From Apis mellifera (Eukaryota > Arthropoda > Insecta > Hymenoptera > Apidae), in assembly GCF_003254395.2 (NCBI RefSeq), contig NC_037641.1, forward strand, positions 11,308,501 through 11,372,500: a stretch of 64,000 nt of DNA. Reading direction: 5' to 3'. Shown piece by piece: positions 39,658 to 50,870 of this stretch. Under the pieces are notes generated by a model, which saw only the letters and a program-made list of their open reading frames with translations, was not told where the DNA came from and made no database searches. Numbering within the stretch: the first letter of the stretch is position 1; every line of letters begins with the position of its first letter. The translations under genes were made by a program, and so were the position numbers.

Positions 39658-39841
39658 GTTCCACATCTCCAGAGAGAGAGACTACTAATCGACACTTGTA
39701 GCGAGACCAGCGTTTCCTCTCTCTTCGATCGCGAGGCCCGAGAAGGAGTTGTGTTCCTTCGAGTCGAGGAGCCGGAGCCAAGATTCATCCATGTTTTTTT
39801 TTCTCGCGAGAAAATACGCGGAAATATAATTTCGATCGATC

Positions 39842-39931
39842 GAAAAGAAAGAAAGAAATAGGAATAGGAATAGGATTAGGAGTAGGAATGAAGGAAGGAA
39901 GGAAGGAAAGAAGGAAGAAAGGGAAGGAAGG
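39842..39931. repeat. Compound purine repeat: (GAAA), (GGAATA), (GGAA)
   Basis: Consecutive short arrays of GAAA, then AGGAAT hexamers decaying to AGGATT/AGGAGT, then GGAA tetramers. It ends about 145 bp upstream of dac exon (a). A single TTAGG inside it is part of the hexamer decay and not a telomeric array. Confidence 0.9.
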
Positions 39932-40074
39932 AGAGGCGTGTTTTCTCGCGCGAACTTGCAACTTTTCTCAAGTTTTCATCGCTTGCGACGAACGTCGTAA
40001 GCCCTCGGATCGGGGTAAAGCGTTACCTCGATGACAGGTGTCTCTAACCACAGTAACTCTCTACCACTGTGCAG

Positions 40075-40226
40075 CTCCAGGCCGGGAAGACCACCGAAGA
40101 GAGCTTCAGTCGGTTTGAGCCTCGCAGCCAGCCACTTGGCCGCTGCCACCACCGGCCACCACCCCCAGCATTCGCTCAAGAAGCACAGAATGGACAACGG
40201 GGATTACTACGAGAACGGGCATTTGG
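40075..40226 (+). CDS. dac: dachshund internal exon (a): GRPPKR region after DACHbox-N
   Basis: Partial coding exon of the nuclear transcription cofactor Dachshund, a Ski/Sno/Dac family protein acting in the retinal determination network and in leg and mushroom-body patterning. The exon gives one split codon, 50 full codons and one leading base of the next. The peptide starts SRPGRPPKRASVGLSLAASH, continues through an HH-rich stretch and LKKHRMDNGDYYENGHL. PGRPPKR directly follows the DACHbox-N domain in family members and resembles an AT-hook or basic nuclear-localisation patch; KKHR is a second basic patch. The donor is a perfect GTAAGT at 40227. The chosen acceptor is the AG at 40073-40074, with a branch-like CTAAC at 40044-40048, 26 nt upstream. 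A closer AG at 40052-40053 would add seven in-frame residues but sits only about 5 nt from that branch site. The DACHbox-N itself is not in this window. Identification rests on recalled family motifs, not a search. Confidence 0.87.
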
Positions 40227-40241
40227 GTAAGTGTATCCAAC

Positions 40242-40266
<25 letters not shown>
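40242..40266. repeat. (CT)n tract just inside intron after exon (a)
   Basis: A CT run beginning 15 nt downstream of the GTAAGT donor. Intronic pyrimidine tracts this close to a donor can bind PTB-like splicing regulators in other genes. Similar tracts are so common in this window that proximity may be chance. Confidence 0.92.
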
Positions 40267-40272
<6 letters not shown>

Positions 40273-40899
40273 TATCTTTCTCTTCTTCTTCTTCCACGTT
40301 TGTCCTTTTGTACGCCTCGTAACAGAGGCCATCATCCAACGCTCGATCGATTCCGGTTACGAGCGCGCGAACGACTTTTCAGCCATTCGCGGCCTCTCCC
40401 TCCCTCCCCCTATCGTCCCGTCCCGTCCCGTCCCGGCCCTCCGAGACGTTCGTATTTCACGCCACACGTTCCGCCACGTCCTTTCTCTCGATAACCGCGC
40501 CACGTTTTATGGAGACGGCGAGGATTTCGCGACAACGTTGTTTCACGATCTTGCCGGCCGGCCATTCCACGCCACCCTTGTCCCACCACGGCTGTTGGCG
40601 ACGCGCGACAACGGCCGAGACATCGCGCCTCGATGCGTTGCAAATGCTTGGCGGAGGGCGAGAATTCCTCCAAATTTTCGAATTAAAATTTCCATATTTT
40701 TCTCTCCATTTCGAAAAGTATTCCAAATTTTTCTACAGGGGACGGAAAACGTGAAACTTGGATAGATTCGTTCGATAAAGGAGGGAGGGGTGGTGTATCG
40801 AATCGAGGATGAAAAGACGTCGGAATAGGAGTGCGTGGCTCTCGTAGGTAAACCCTATTGCTCGCGTAGATAGGCCTGGTACCGGGGGCACGCACTTGA

Positions 40900-41010
40900 T
40901 TACCGCCATCCGTATATACGCGCCATGGTGACCCTACCGATCAATTAATTAGGGGAATCAAACACACTTGGAGTGAGCAAATTAACTGCAACTGCACCGT
41001 CGTGTTGCGG
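40900..41010. promoter_or_regulatory. Candidate regulatory island after exon (a)
   Basis: CGCGCCATGG, GATCAATTAATTAGGGG, CACTTGGAGTG and CAAATTAACTGCAACTGC. There are overlapping ATTA/TAAT cores and a Nkx-like CACTTGG, 0.7 kb downstream of the exon at 40075-40226. Confidence 0.28.
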
Positions 41011-42239
41011 CCTGCGCTAGCGGTTCCCGACTCCGATATTCGCCCGTTTCCAAACTACTCCACCTACTTCGACTTCCCACTCCCCTTCCCGCTCCACTCC
41101 ACCTCCTCTAAATCTTCTCGATGCCCGTCTCCCCCTCGCGTCGTCGAATAAATTTCCAAACAACGACGAGGAGGAAAAAAAAAGAAAGAAAAAAGTAAAA
41201 AACGGGGAAAAATTTTCCCAAAAAATTCCACGAGATGGAGAAATTTCCATCCATTTCCGTTTTTTTTTGGAAGGACGCGTTGATCAACGATGCGCATCGC
41301 GAAAGTCGCGAAAGAGGGGACGAATGGGAGGGGAGGGGAGGGGGAGCGCGCGCTTCTACGATCGCCGTTTTCGGGAATTGGTTAAGCAAATAATCGCGAA
41401 TACGCCGCCCGTTCAATTTTACGGGCAAATACGTTTGACGGTGGAACGTTAATGAATTAATGGCACGCGGACGGGGCGTGAGCGCGAGAGCGCAACAACT
41501 CGACGATTGCAGCCGGGGTAAACGTTGAAACGGCTGGCAATTAATTACGAGCCCGCGGTAATTGTATAATTGTTTTACGATTGGATCCCCCGTTCCGGCT
41601 ACGATTGATCGCGGCCGCGATTTCCTTTCTCTCCGCTTTGCCGATCGTCCAGGATGCCCCCGCCTCGGCCGAGGAGCTCGCTCGTTACTCGCCGCGCACG
41701 CAGCCTCGTAAAATCGGGATCGTAAACATTGACGTGTCGCGCGCGTATATATATACATGTACGTATATATATTCGTCTTTTAATCTCTCCGCACCATCGC
41801 CGTGGAAAAGTGGTTCTCTTCCTTTCTCCTTTTCGAGGAAATACTTGTAGCCTTTTTTTTCTCTCCCCCTCTCGTAAAAGGAAGGAGGAGGGGATCGCGT
41901 TTGTCACGGGTTGGCAAAAGTTACGAGAGTGAGTGCGCATGTATATATACATATATGTACGTGGTTTAATCGTCGTGGGCAATAAACGAAGGGTTATCGA
42001 GGACGCGATCGAACACCCAGAAGCACGCGTTTCGCGCCGAGGATTATCTTCCATCCCTTACGATATCAATTTACAAAGTGCGCAAGAGGAAGGGGGAGGA
42101 GAGACTCTCGCGTCCCTCTTGCACGCGAACAAGAAGAATAAGAACAGAAGAAAGTGAAGGAGGGAGGTTTAAAAACGGGAATGAAAGAGAGAGAGAGAGG
42201 GAGGGAGAGAGTGGCGTGGATTTTTTTTCAATTTGAACC

Positions 42240-42400
42240 GGTAGGCGAGCGCCACTTGCCATAACGCAATTAATAAACTCAACGAGCGAGATCCGATCCC
42301 GATAGCGGCGGCATAACATCCATTCGGGACGTGGCTGGCACAATGGCCGGCACAATGGCCGTGTATATACGTGGATCGAACGGTTCTCGGGCACGGGCAG
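42240..42400. promoter_or_regulatory. Candidate regulatory island with tandem SOX-like 12-mer
   Basis: GCCATAACGCAATTAATAAAC precedes two exact head-to-tail copies of GGCACAATGGCC at 42337-42348 and 42349-42360. ACAATGG matches the SOX core ACAAWG. GGC...GCC makes each unit partly self-complementary. Spacing of the two cores is 12 bp, a little over one helical turn. Confidence 0.33.
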
Positions 42401-42719
42401 CACGCCCGATACGCATCTATGTTGTCTCTACAAAATTAAAACCCATGAGAAAAATAAATAGCTCGAAGGGGTAGGAGCCCTGGGCAGGAGGGGGTGGGAA
42501 GAGAGAACGGAGGGCGCGCGCGGGGGTTGTTGTTGGCTCGGCTTAGGTTAACGACGCGATGCTCTCGACGAGCGCGTGCACGAGAGACGGAGTCTTTTCC
42601 CGATGGATCGCGCCGCCTTCTGCTCGAATCGCTCGCGAGCTCTCTCTCTCGCTCTTTTTCTCCCCTCCCCTCTCCTCGCATTCGGTCCGATCGTTTTTCG
42701 ATCAAACTATTCCCGGAGC

Positions 42720-42930
42720 TGGAACTATTAGGCTACGCTGCGTAATAAACTAATGACTATCGGCTAACGTCGAGCCGTTCTCGACGTGTGCGTTTTCGGC
42801 CCCCGTAATTATTTAATGCATCGATTACCGAAATAGCATTAATCAAATTGGCCGGCCGCTATTTATATTATATGACCTAATGCATGGCGAATCGTGTATT
42901 AATGCGCAAACTAAGTAAATTATCCAAGCA
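42720..42930. promoter_or_regulatory. Candidate regulatory island with repeated TAATGCAT
   Basis: AT-rich 210-bp segment. TAATGCAT occurs at 42814-42821, where it runs on to CGATTA, and again at 42878-42885. Other motifs are GTAATTATTTAAT, AGCATTAATCAAATTGG, palindromic GGCCGGCC (42850-42857), CTATTTATATTATATGACC and GTATTAATGCGCAAAC. This is the densest cluster of TAAT cores in the window outside simple repeats. Confidence 0.38.
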
Positions 42931-42968
42931 TTCCCCCCTCCCCTTCTCTTGGCGAATTCGCGCGCCAA

Positions 42969-43013
42969 TTTTCCTTCCTTCCTTCCTTCCTTCCTTCCTT
43001 CCTTCCTTCCTTC
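42969..43013. repeat. (TTCC)n tetranucleotide repeat, 45 bp
   Basis: About eleven TTCC units, uninterrupted. Confidence 0.95.
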
Positions 43014-43304
43014 GTTCGAGAGAACGCGCACGACGGGAAGGGTTTCGCCTACTTTGCCTTCGGCTTTCGTTTCGATCCGTATCGATGATCGGACGAAGAC
43101 GGGTTCGATGGAAATCTAACGTTCGGGATGAGCGATCGAACGACGCAGTATCGTCGAGCGAATCGTAAAACGAATCGTAAAAGCATCGATTGAACCGTTA
43201 CCGGTCGTAGGCCAAAGCGCGACTGTCTCGCGTACAACCTATAAAATCCGGTTAATAATAGGGGGTCGATATCTCGCCATATCTACCGTTCCCTTTTACT
43301 CCAA

Positions 43305-43339
<35 letters not shown>

Positions 43340-44565
43340 GAGGTCCAATGCAAAATAATTAATTAACGAATAGTAAACGAAGGAATAGAGGGACGAATTC
43401 TTGAAAGGAGGGAATCGAGTGGTTCCTCTTTCGATGAAACGACAATCGAAACAACGATTGAAAGGTGGGAGGGTGGTCGAGAAGCAGCGGGGGTTCGCGT
43501 GGAATTTTCATCTGGCTGCGGTCAGAAATTACGCGGAGGGGCCAAAACCGAGTTTGGACGCGGAAGTGAAATAATCCTAGCGATTAAAGCGCGTTAATAA
43601 TCGTGGCGCGAGATTATTACAACGGTCGAAGCGGTTAAACGCTACGCTACGATACGGCGAGGGGATATACGCGATGTTTTCGTTCCTCCGAGTATCGGCG
43701 CTCGAGTATCGTGGCCTCGCGCGGGCGACGGCTTCGGAGGCGAGCGGAGTACGGGACGGAACGGGCTCTCGGGCCGGGATGAATTAAAACCCGTTCGTTG
43801 GTGGAACATCGTTCTGCGTGGCACGTCGCCGTAAATCAGGCGGGAATTTTCGCGTTTCGCCCGGTTTTTGCCTCGTCGCACGAAACGCGGCCCAAATGAA
43901 GACGTTAAGAGGGGAGAAAAAGTGGTGGTGGTGCGCCGTAGGGAGTTCCGTGTTCGCTTCAACCGATCTATTCGCGTTAATAAATCCGAAAATGCACGCG
44001 GTTTCGAGCGTTATACTCGCGCATAAAGGATCCCTCGAAACCGGACGCGTTTCCAACCTCGACTCGGGGGACAACGCGGGGACTCGCCGCGGTTTTACCG
44101 CGACTCGATTATCGCCCTCCGTTTAATCGGCCGTTTTGTGCCGTTGCATAGAGCTCGGCCCCGATTCGCAGCTCCATCCGCGTTGACGGACATTGTCCGC
44201 GAATGGTCCGTCAACGGTAATGGTATAACTCGCACGACACGCTCGATTGAAATATCGCGTCGAATATATTTCCAGGGGGCGATCGTCTTACTCTCTCTCT
44301 TCCTTTTCTTTCTTCTTTCCACCCGCGAATCGTTCGTGGAACGCGATACGAGAGAAAGAGAGAGGAAGAAAAATTGGGAGAAGGAGAAAAGATGTTGGCG
44401 AAAAGCGGGGGGAAGATGATTCGTAGGCTTTTTAGAGAGAAGTGACGGCAATTTCCTGCGGTTAAAACCGAGGTTAATTGGTTCAAAAATCTGTACTAAT
44501 TTGCCGGCCATTCCGGGCGCTCGCGAGAGGGAGGAGAGGGAGAGAGAGAGGGGCAGGTCAGCGCT

Positions 44566-44583
44566 CGCCCCGGCACCGGGGCG
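44566..44583. repeat. GC-rich inverted repeat CGCCCCGG-ca-CCGGGGCG
   Basis: Perfect 8-bp arms with a 2-nt spacer. A second GC hairpin, CGGGGCCC / GGGCCCCG with an 8-nt spacer, is at 47693-47716. Confidence 0.8.
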
Positions 44584-45009
44584 CGATGGTGGTAGTCAAC
44601 AATTTACTCGTTAGCGGCCGGCAAGTGCCGCGCCGCTCAATTAACTCGCGAATCAACGAGCGGCCCGCTTTGTCCTCGAGCGAGCGGGCACAGCGCTCTC
44701 TAGCGCTCTCTCTAGCCGTCCGCCGCTCGTTTCGGTATTTTTATAATTTGCACGGGGGCCCTCGTGACCAACAAACCGGCGGAAGTGCGCGGAACAACGC
44801 GCGGCCTCCGACGTGTCGAACGGGGGTGGAGGGACGAGAGAGAGAGAGAGAGAGAGAGAGGGGACGAGACGAACACGAACGAGAACACGCGCGCGCATCG
44901 ACAAACGCGGGTGAAACGCGGGAGGAGGGGGAGTAACGCGAAAAAAAAAGCGCGAGGGAAATGAAAACCGACACCACGGATCGTGGCTTGTTTTCTGCCG
45001 GTGAAACCA

Positions 45010-45125
45010 ACCCCCTCGACACGGGGTAAATGTCTACTTTGGAGGGCGGCCGGCCCGGTTGCTCGTTTACACGGGCACATGTCAAAGGTCCTGGTTACGC
45101 GTGTACCCACGCAAACGAGCCGCGG
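45010..45125. promoter_or_regulatory. Candidate site: HNF4/nuclear-receptor-like TCAAAGGTCC
   Basis: Unique CpG-rich sequence contains ACATGTCAAAGGTCCTGG near 45078-45095. It resembles a DR1 or orphan-receptor element, with an ACATGT palindrome beside it. Motif match only. Confidence 0.2.
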
Positions 45126-45699
45126 TTTTTTGCCGCGCTATTTATTTTCTTTTCATTTCCGTTCTCGTTCCGGGCTGAAAGGGCCGCGGCGGTGGCGAGA
45201 GCACGCCACCACCGCCACGAGTGGTGTGTCGGGCTCGCAACCGGGACGCGCCGCGCCCGGGGATTGCCTTTAAATCGCTCCCGACACTCGATATTCGTGC
45301 GGTGTGCCGTGCACCCCGCGCTCCAACAACGCCTCCTCATCGTTCCTAAATAATACTTAACCCCCCCCGCGCGATGAAATCGGAAACGTTACGTTACGGG
45401 GAGGGAAAAAAAAAAAGAAAAAAAGAGAGAGAAGAAAAAAGGGAGGAAAACACGTTTCGATTCGATTGGAGCGGAAAACGTTTGCACGATCGATGCGAAT
45501 TGGAAACGAAACCGTTCCTAGTTCGGGATAATACAAATCCCGGTAGGCATTGCGCGATAAAGGAAACCGGTATCGAGCATCGTCTCCCTTTCACTCTCTC
45601 TCTCTCTCTCGCTCTCTCTCCCCGTCCCCGTTCAACCGTGCTACAGGCAGGTTTACCTTCGGCGAATGCACAAAAGTGGCCCGGTCCCGGCTTCTGGGG

Positions 45700-45815
45700 C
45701 CCAGCCAGTCGGAAGATATTAATAACAAAATATGATATAATGGGAGCATCCCCGGCGAAATACAATACAATGTTTATACAGAGGATTAACCGATGTTACG
45801 AGCACACGTGAAAAA
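45700..45815. promoter_or_regulatory. Candidate regulatory island (45.7-45.8 kb)
   Basis: GATATTAATAACAAAATATGATATAATGGG, AAATACAATACAATG (two ACAAT cores) and GGATTAACCG in unique sequence between CpG-rich flanks. Confidence 0.3.
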
Positions 45816-47532
45816 GTATCGGAGTGTTGCAACGCTGGCCGGCGTTGGCTGACGGGCAGATGGTTGGCCCACGATCCTAGGGTTTTGATTAGGCCGCGGG
45901 GAAGATTTACCTTCGAGATTAGGCATTCGGATTTTTTCGAACGAGGCATTCTCGTTCCCGATTCCAAACTAAAAGTGTATATATACATACACGTGTACAA
46001 CTATATTCCGTTTCGAAAATAAAGATCGCGTGGACGAAAGATGGTTGCGTTCGGGTGTCGAGAGATTGGAAACGGAACAAAATCGAAGCAACGTCGTCGA
46101 ATAGAGGTTTTTACGAGGGACGGAGAATCGGCGGCGCCACTGCGTTCCGTGCGAAGAAGATTGGCGAGAATCGGAGCGACCGGCGGCGGCGTCGAATTGG
46201 CGCGATAAAATCGAACAACAGCGTGGCGATGGAGATTTCGTGCGTATCATCATCATTTCGAGAATAAAATATGCGGTCCCGGTCTCAGTTTCGGGAGGAG
46301 TTGCGTGCCGGAGTCGCAGGGCGAAATTCGAAATCCGCGCCGCCGGCTATACTACGATCGGCCGCGTACGATCGGAATAGATAATTTCGCGAGGAAGGAT
46401 GGAATGGATGGCGCGATCGTGTCTAATTTTATAAATTCGCGGTGCCGGCCAATCTACGCTGGGACCAAGCGAAACCGATCTTCTTTCCTCGTTCGTTTCG
46501 TTCGATTCGGAAGGAAGGATCGCGCGTCGAATCGATCGATGGAAAAGCAAAAAACGGGAAAGGGGATTTTTCGAAGAAGAGAAAAAAAAAAAGAAACGGC
46601 GATGACGTTGTCGAAGAGACAAACGGGGCGAGCGAGAGGAGAGCCGCGAAACGGAGCGAGCGAAAGAAAAACGAAACGAAATGAAAGGAAAGGGGGGCGG
46701 ATGGGGACGAAGATGCGAGACAACCGACTACAAACCACGAGGAGTGTAAATAATACTAAGGCTGATTGTGGGCGTGGCTGACAGAACTCTAAAAACCTTC
46801 GACTATATATCAAAAGGTTTACTGCCCTCGGATGATGCTCGTATCCGAGAAGAGTCTGGAAGAACAAATACCGGACTGCTCTTTCGCGAGGAGAAGGCGA
46901 CGCGTGGTAGGCAGCCGGACGGGTTCGAAGGGACCGGGTTTGGGGTTGGGGGATTTCGAACAGGAAACCCTGCACGTCGAGCCTCTTATCGCGGTCTTGG
47001 GTCACTACGCGAGAATCATCGACCGTATCTTATACCTTTTCACCCGCCTTCCGTAAGGTAGCCCCTACGTCTCAATATTCTCTTCCTCCCCATCTTTCCT
47101 TCCATCACTTTCCTGCCTCCTCCTCCTTCTCCTCCTTCTCGAGGCCCCGTTTCTCGATCTCGATCGAATCTTCGCCTCCCCTCCCCGAATCTGTCGGAGG
47201 AATGGAAATTATCGAAACGGAAGGAGGCACGAGGAGGGAATGGAAATCGGCGGCTGACTCGCGGCGACTCGAGACGACAGCTACGTCTCAATACGGGAGG
47301 GCGAGCTCGATTAAGAAGAATGGGTGTGGTGAAAGAGGAAAGCGAGGAAAGAAGAGCAGCGGGAGGAAGGAAGAGGAGAAGGAGGAGGGGCAAGGAGGAG
47401 AAGGATGAGGAGGCGATATACGTAGCGATGGTATCCACTCCTCTCTCTCTCTCTCTCCCTCTCTGGTTGTTTCCAGACTGGACGCAGGGAGCTACCTCGA
47501 TGGCTGCCCGCCTGCCTGTCTGCTCGCCTGCC

Positions 47533-47559
47533 CGCTCGCTCGCTCGCTCGCTCGCTCGC
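47533..47559. repeat. (GCTC)n tetranucleotide repeat
   Basis: Six to seven CGCT units, flanked by degenerate GCCTGCC copies from about 47505. Confidence 0.93.
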
Positions 47560-48942
47560 CTGCTAGGCCCGGCTTCTCTCGATTACTTGAAAAACCGGAT
47601 TCCTCCTGCGCGAAACTGTGTTTCCCGTCTCCCGTGTTTATATACCAATACACGAGTCGGGGAACAATGTTGGATGCGATGCACGTGCACGACGGGGCCC
47701 CGGCTAACGGGCCCCGCGTTTCCCCCCGCGTAGTTCACCGAGAAGTTCCACCGGGGCTCCCGATCCCGAGCGAATCGCGCAGGAAAACACGAACGGGAGG
47801 AGAAGGAAGAGGAGAGGAGGGCAGGGGGGAGGCAGAGAGAGCGGCGTGGAAGGTACTTAAAGGGCCACGATGTCATCGGCCGTAGCCGGAGGGTCGGTGT
47901 TCGAGGGTTAAATCCGAGGGTTTTGAGGGAGTCGGTGTCGAGGGTAAACATATATATATACACATATCTATAAGTAACAAGCAAGTTACAGTAGACGATG
48001 GTCGAGCATCGAGAGAGTGGAAAGAGAAGATTCTTGGCCGATTTCTTGGCCGTTTGGTAAGAACAATGACGGGAGCTGCGGGGGTTGCCGGGGATCCGCG
48101 GACAAAGGGCAAATTTTCCGAATAATTTCACGATACCTTGGTCTCCGGTGGTGGTCGTTCAAGCGGAGAAAGTGGCGGCCGAGAAAAAGACTACAAAGGG
48201 AGGAAGGAAAACTCACCTCCCCCCTCCCCACCCGAACGCTTTTACGTACCGAAGAGGCGGATATCGAATTGGAAATATTCGAAGGATCTCCACGGACAGA
48301 AGCGAACGTCGGATTCTCTCTCTCTCTTCTTGTAGCGGTTCTCGGTGGGAAGAAGGAGTTGGATGGATGGAAGATGAGATAGATGGAGAGAGAGAGAGAG
48401 AGAGAGAAAAGCGTACGGCCGTGATCGCGACGCATAACGAATTCCACCTGTGCGCGGGACGGACGGCTCGCCCTTCCATTCATCCGTCCGTCGCGGAGGG
48501 CCGCCGCTCCTCCAACGAGGAACAGACGTGACGAGGTCGCGGCCGAGAGAGGGTATGCCGGCCGCCGCTCGTTTCACTCGCCAATTTATTCTCGCGTTTT
48601 GTAATTAACACCAGAAAAGAAGTAGCTTAGTCGGTGACTCCCTCCGCCTTCCTACTCGCTCTCCCGAGTCCGACTGCTGATCTCCGCTTCTCCCCGCCTC
48701 CGCCGCGAACCACGTTATGCACCACGTTATAAACACGGTGAGCGCGCACGGAACGAGAACACGCGGCGCGTTGTTGTATCGTTATTGCGAGCGGCGTGCA
48801 CTGGGCCGAGAGTAGGCCGGATCGGAAACGGTGGATGAGAAACCAGCGTGCCGGTTGGAAGGAGCGAAGGGGGATGAACGAGGATGAAAAAGCGAGATCC
48901 GAAGATACGTGGAAGGAGCGCGGAGAGAGTGGAGATAGGAAG

Positions 48943-48950
<8 letters not shown>

Positions 48951-48977
<27 letters not shown>

Positions 48978-48979
48978 AA
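48951..48979. repeat. (GAAA)n tetranucleotide repeat
   Basis: About seven GAAA units within a longer purine-rich region (48840-49025). Confidence 0.93.
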
Positions 48980-49259
48980 GGGTAGGAGAGGAGAGGAAAG
49001 GGAGAGGAACGAAGGAGGAGGATGATGGAGGCCTCTCCTCCGCATGCCACTGCAGTCAGCCCAGACAGAAAGCGGTCTGTATAATTATGGGTTGTCACCT
49101 CATCAGCCACGAGAGGGGCAAAGAGGTGGCGGTATACGTCCGCGCGCGGGCTCATGGGGTGGGAAGTTATAGGAGCGCGGTCTTTAGCTCAAATTGTGTT
49201 TTATCGTCCCCCTCGCGTTCCGCTCTGCCCGCGATCCGATAGAACATCCTCGGCTCCTG

Positions 49260-49305
49260 CTTCCTTCCTTTCTTTCCTTCTTTCTTTCTTTCTTTCTTTC
49301 TTTTT
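49260..49305. repeat. (CTTT)n/(CCTT)n tetranucleotide repeat
   Basis: CCTT units pass into seven or so CTTT units. A mirror-strand (GAAA)n run lies about 300 bp upstream at 48951-48979. Confidence 0.93.
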
Positions 49306-49869
49306 CTCCCAATTCTCCCGATTACCCGTTCCACGCGATGGACGTGGAAGAAGAATGTTGCGAGCGAAACCGACCAAGTTTCGAATTTTCGAAAAGGGTT
49401 AAAACTCGACGCGAGGTTTTCAGGGTTTCCAGGTTTCGGTCGAAACGTCTTCATCGGTCGTGGTCGTAGCGTTACGACGACGGTACACACACGTATATAT
49501 ATATATGTATATATGTATATATAAAACGCGACTGGCAAATAGCCGTTGTCGGGGTTATAAAATCGGGGAACGTGCGTTTTAAGCGATCCAACGGTGATCG
49601 GAACGTGCCAAGCTGTTCTCTCTCTCTCTCGCTCCCTTCTTTTCACGACCCTTTTCACCCCCGTACCCTTTTTTTCTCGCTTCCCGCCCGCCCGTATCCG
49701 CGCACTCTCCTCTCTCTCTCTCTCTCTTCCCCCTCCGTGGGGTTTTTTCTCTCGGTCACGTCGGTGCACACACGTAGCAATCTACGAAAGGAGAGGGAGG
49801 GAGGGAGGGGAAGAGAAAAAGGAAAGAAGGGTACCGCGCGAGAAGGTACTGAGGCTAAGTGGAGAGTTT

Positions 49870-50160
49870 AGAGGGATTTCATTAAATCATATGGATTGGG
49901 GATAATGTATGTTATCGAGCGGAGCGTTCAAATCGCGCTCTATAAGTTGTAATAAGTCCAATTTTAGGGCCGGTCATGGGCCGGGGTCCCACAGTGGTTG
50001 TCAAACGATCCACGCCGTCGTCCCGTGCCGAGTCGCGGGCCGTGCCGGGATCCGCGGGATCGACAGTCACTGTCCAGCGAACCCGCCACTTACTCGTCAA
50101 ACGGCCAGCCGGTCCGCCGAAATCACTGCCATTTAGATAATTTGTAATGAATAGGCACCG
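49870..50160. promoter_or_regulatory. Candidate regulatory island upstream of exon (b)
   Basis: Unique, balanced-composition DNA 0.5-0.8 kb before the exon at 50642. It shows TTTCATTAAATCATATGG (with E-box CATATG), GGGATAATGTATG, TTGTAATAAGTCCAATTTTAGGGCC, TGTCAAACGATCC and CACTGCCATTTAGATAATTTGTAATG. Confidence 0.32.
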
Positions 50161-50641
50161 CTCATTTTCTACCCCTTCCCACTCTTCTCCTCCTCCTTCT
50201 CCTTCTCCTCCTCCCCCTCCGCCTTCCAACGCTCTCTTTCTCTCGCCCTCGCCTTTCGTTGCACCGTGTACACACACACATACATATATATTTATATATA
50301 TATATCGTGCCCTCCTTTCGACCTCTCTCGCAATAGCATCATCTTCGACATTTAGGTCGACTCGCACTCGGGCGGAGTGGCAAAAAAAGGGACCTGGTTC
50401 GATGATCGTCGCCTCTGTCAACGATGCAAACGTTGAAGCGTATCCCCGTATCTTCGTCGCTGGTCGCCCCCCGACCGCGTCCAGCCTTGTGACGAAGATA
50501 TACGGGCTGTTTCGAAGCGCGAGAAATCCTCTCGGCAAATACGGCGTATTTGCGGGGAGGACGACGACACATCTATCTATCGACCCCTGGCGTGCGTTTC
50601 CCCCGAAACTAACGCGAGACTTGGCTGGTTTCCGGTTTCAG

Positions 50642-50870
50642 ATGTGCCGAGGATGGAGAAGTCGCCGCTGCTTGCGAACGGGTACAACCATCCGCCCACG
50701 CACCTCAGTCACATGCAATTCATGCAACTGGGCGGACATCCGGGCGCAGGACACACGGCCATCCTGTCGCCGGCCAGTCTGCCGCATCATCTGCAGGCGC
50801 AGGCACAGGCGCGGGCCGAGCAGGGGCTCAAGGTGAACCCGAACATGTCCAACATGGAGGCGCTGGCGAG
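50642..50870 (+). CDS. dac: dachshund internal exon (b): His/Gln/Ala-rich linker
   Basis: Second visible dac exon. It enters in phase 1: the G left by the exon at 40075-40226 completes GAT (Asp), giving the junction NGHL-DVPRMEK with no stop. It holds 75 full codons and leaves AG for a split Arg codon. Visible sequence includes MEKSPLLANGYNHPPTHL, a Met/His-rich MQFMQLGGH segment, SPASLPHH, a QAQAQARA low-complexity run, and LKVNPNMSNMEALA. The part lies in the flexible linker between the two conserved Dach domains and has no catalytic residues. The acceptor is the AG at 50640-50641 after a pyrimidine-rich stretch, with an ideal branch-like CTAAC at 50609-50613. The donor is GTAAGA at 50871. 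At 229 bp it is not a multiple of three, so skipping it would shift the frame and it should be constitutive. A GTG at 50644 is an ordinary internal Val codon, not a start. Confidence 0.88.

Larger units (their letters stand above)
40227..50641 (+). other. dac: dac intron between exons (a) and (b), 10.4 kb
   Basis: Complete intron with donor GTAAGT at 40227 and acceptor AG at 50640-50641; phase 1. A (CT)n tract at 40242-40266 begins 15 bases after the donor. AT-richer islands with TAAT-type motifs lie at 40.90-41.01, 42.25-42.40, 42.72-42.93, 45.70-45.80 and 49.87-50.16 kb. Between them are CpG-rich unique DNA (41.4-41.7, 43.5-44.2, 44.5-45.3 and 46.0-46.6 kb) and purine- or pyrimidine-rich tracts (47.05-47.45 and 48.8-49.0 kb). 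Two GC-rich hairpins lie at 44566-44583 and 47693-47716. A NR-like TCAAAGGTCC lies near 45083. No coding exon or RNA gene was recognised on either strand. Confidence 0.8.

Noticed and set aside
39855..39880. Possible interstitial telomere repeat (TTAGG)
   Set aside because: Only a single TTAGG inside a decaying AGGAAT hexamer array.
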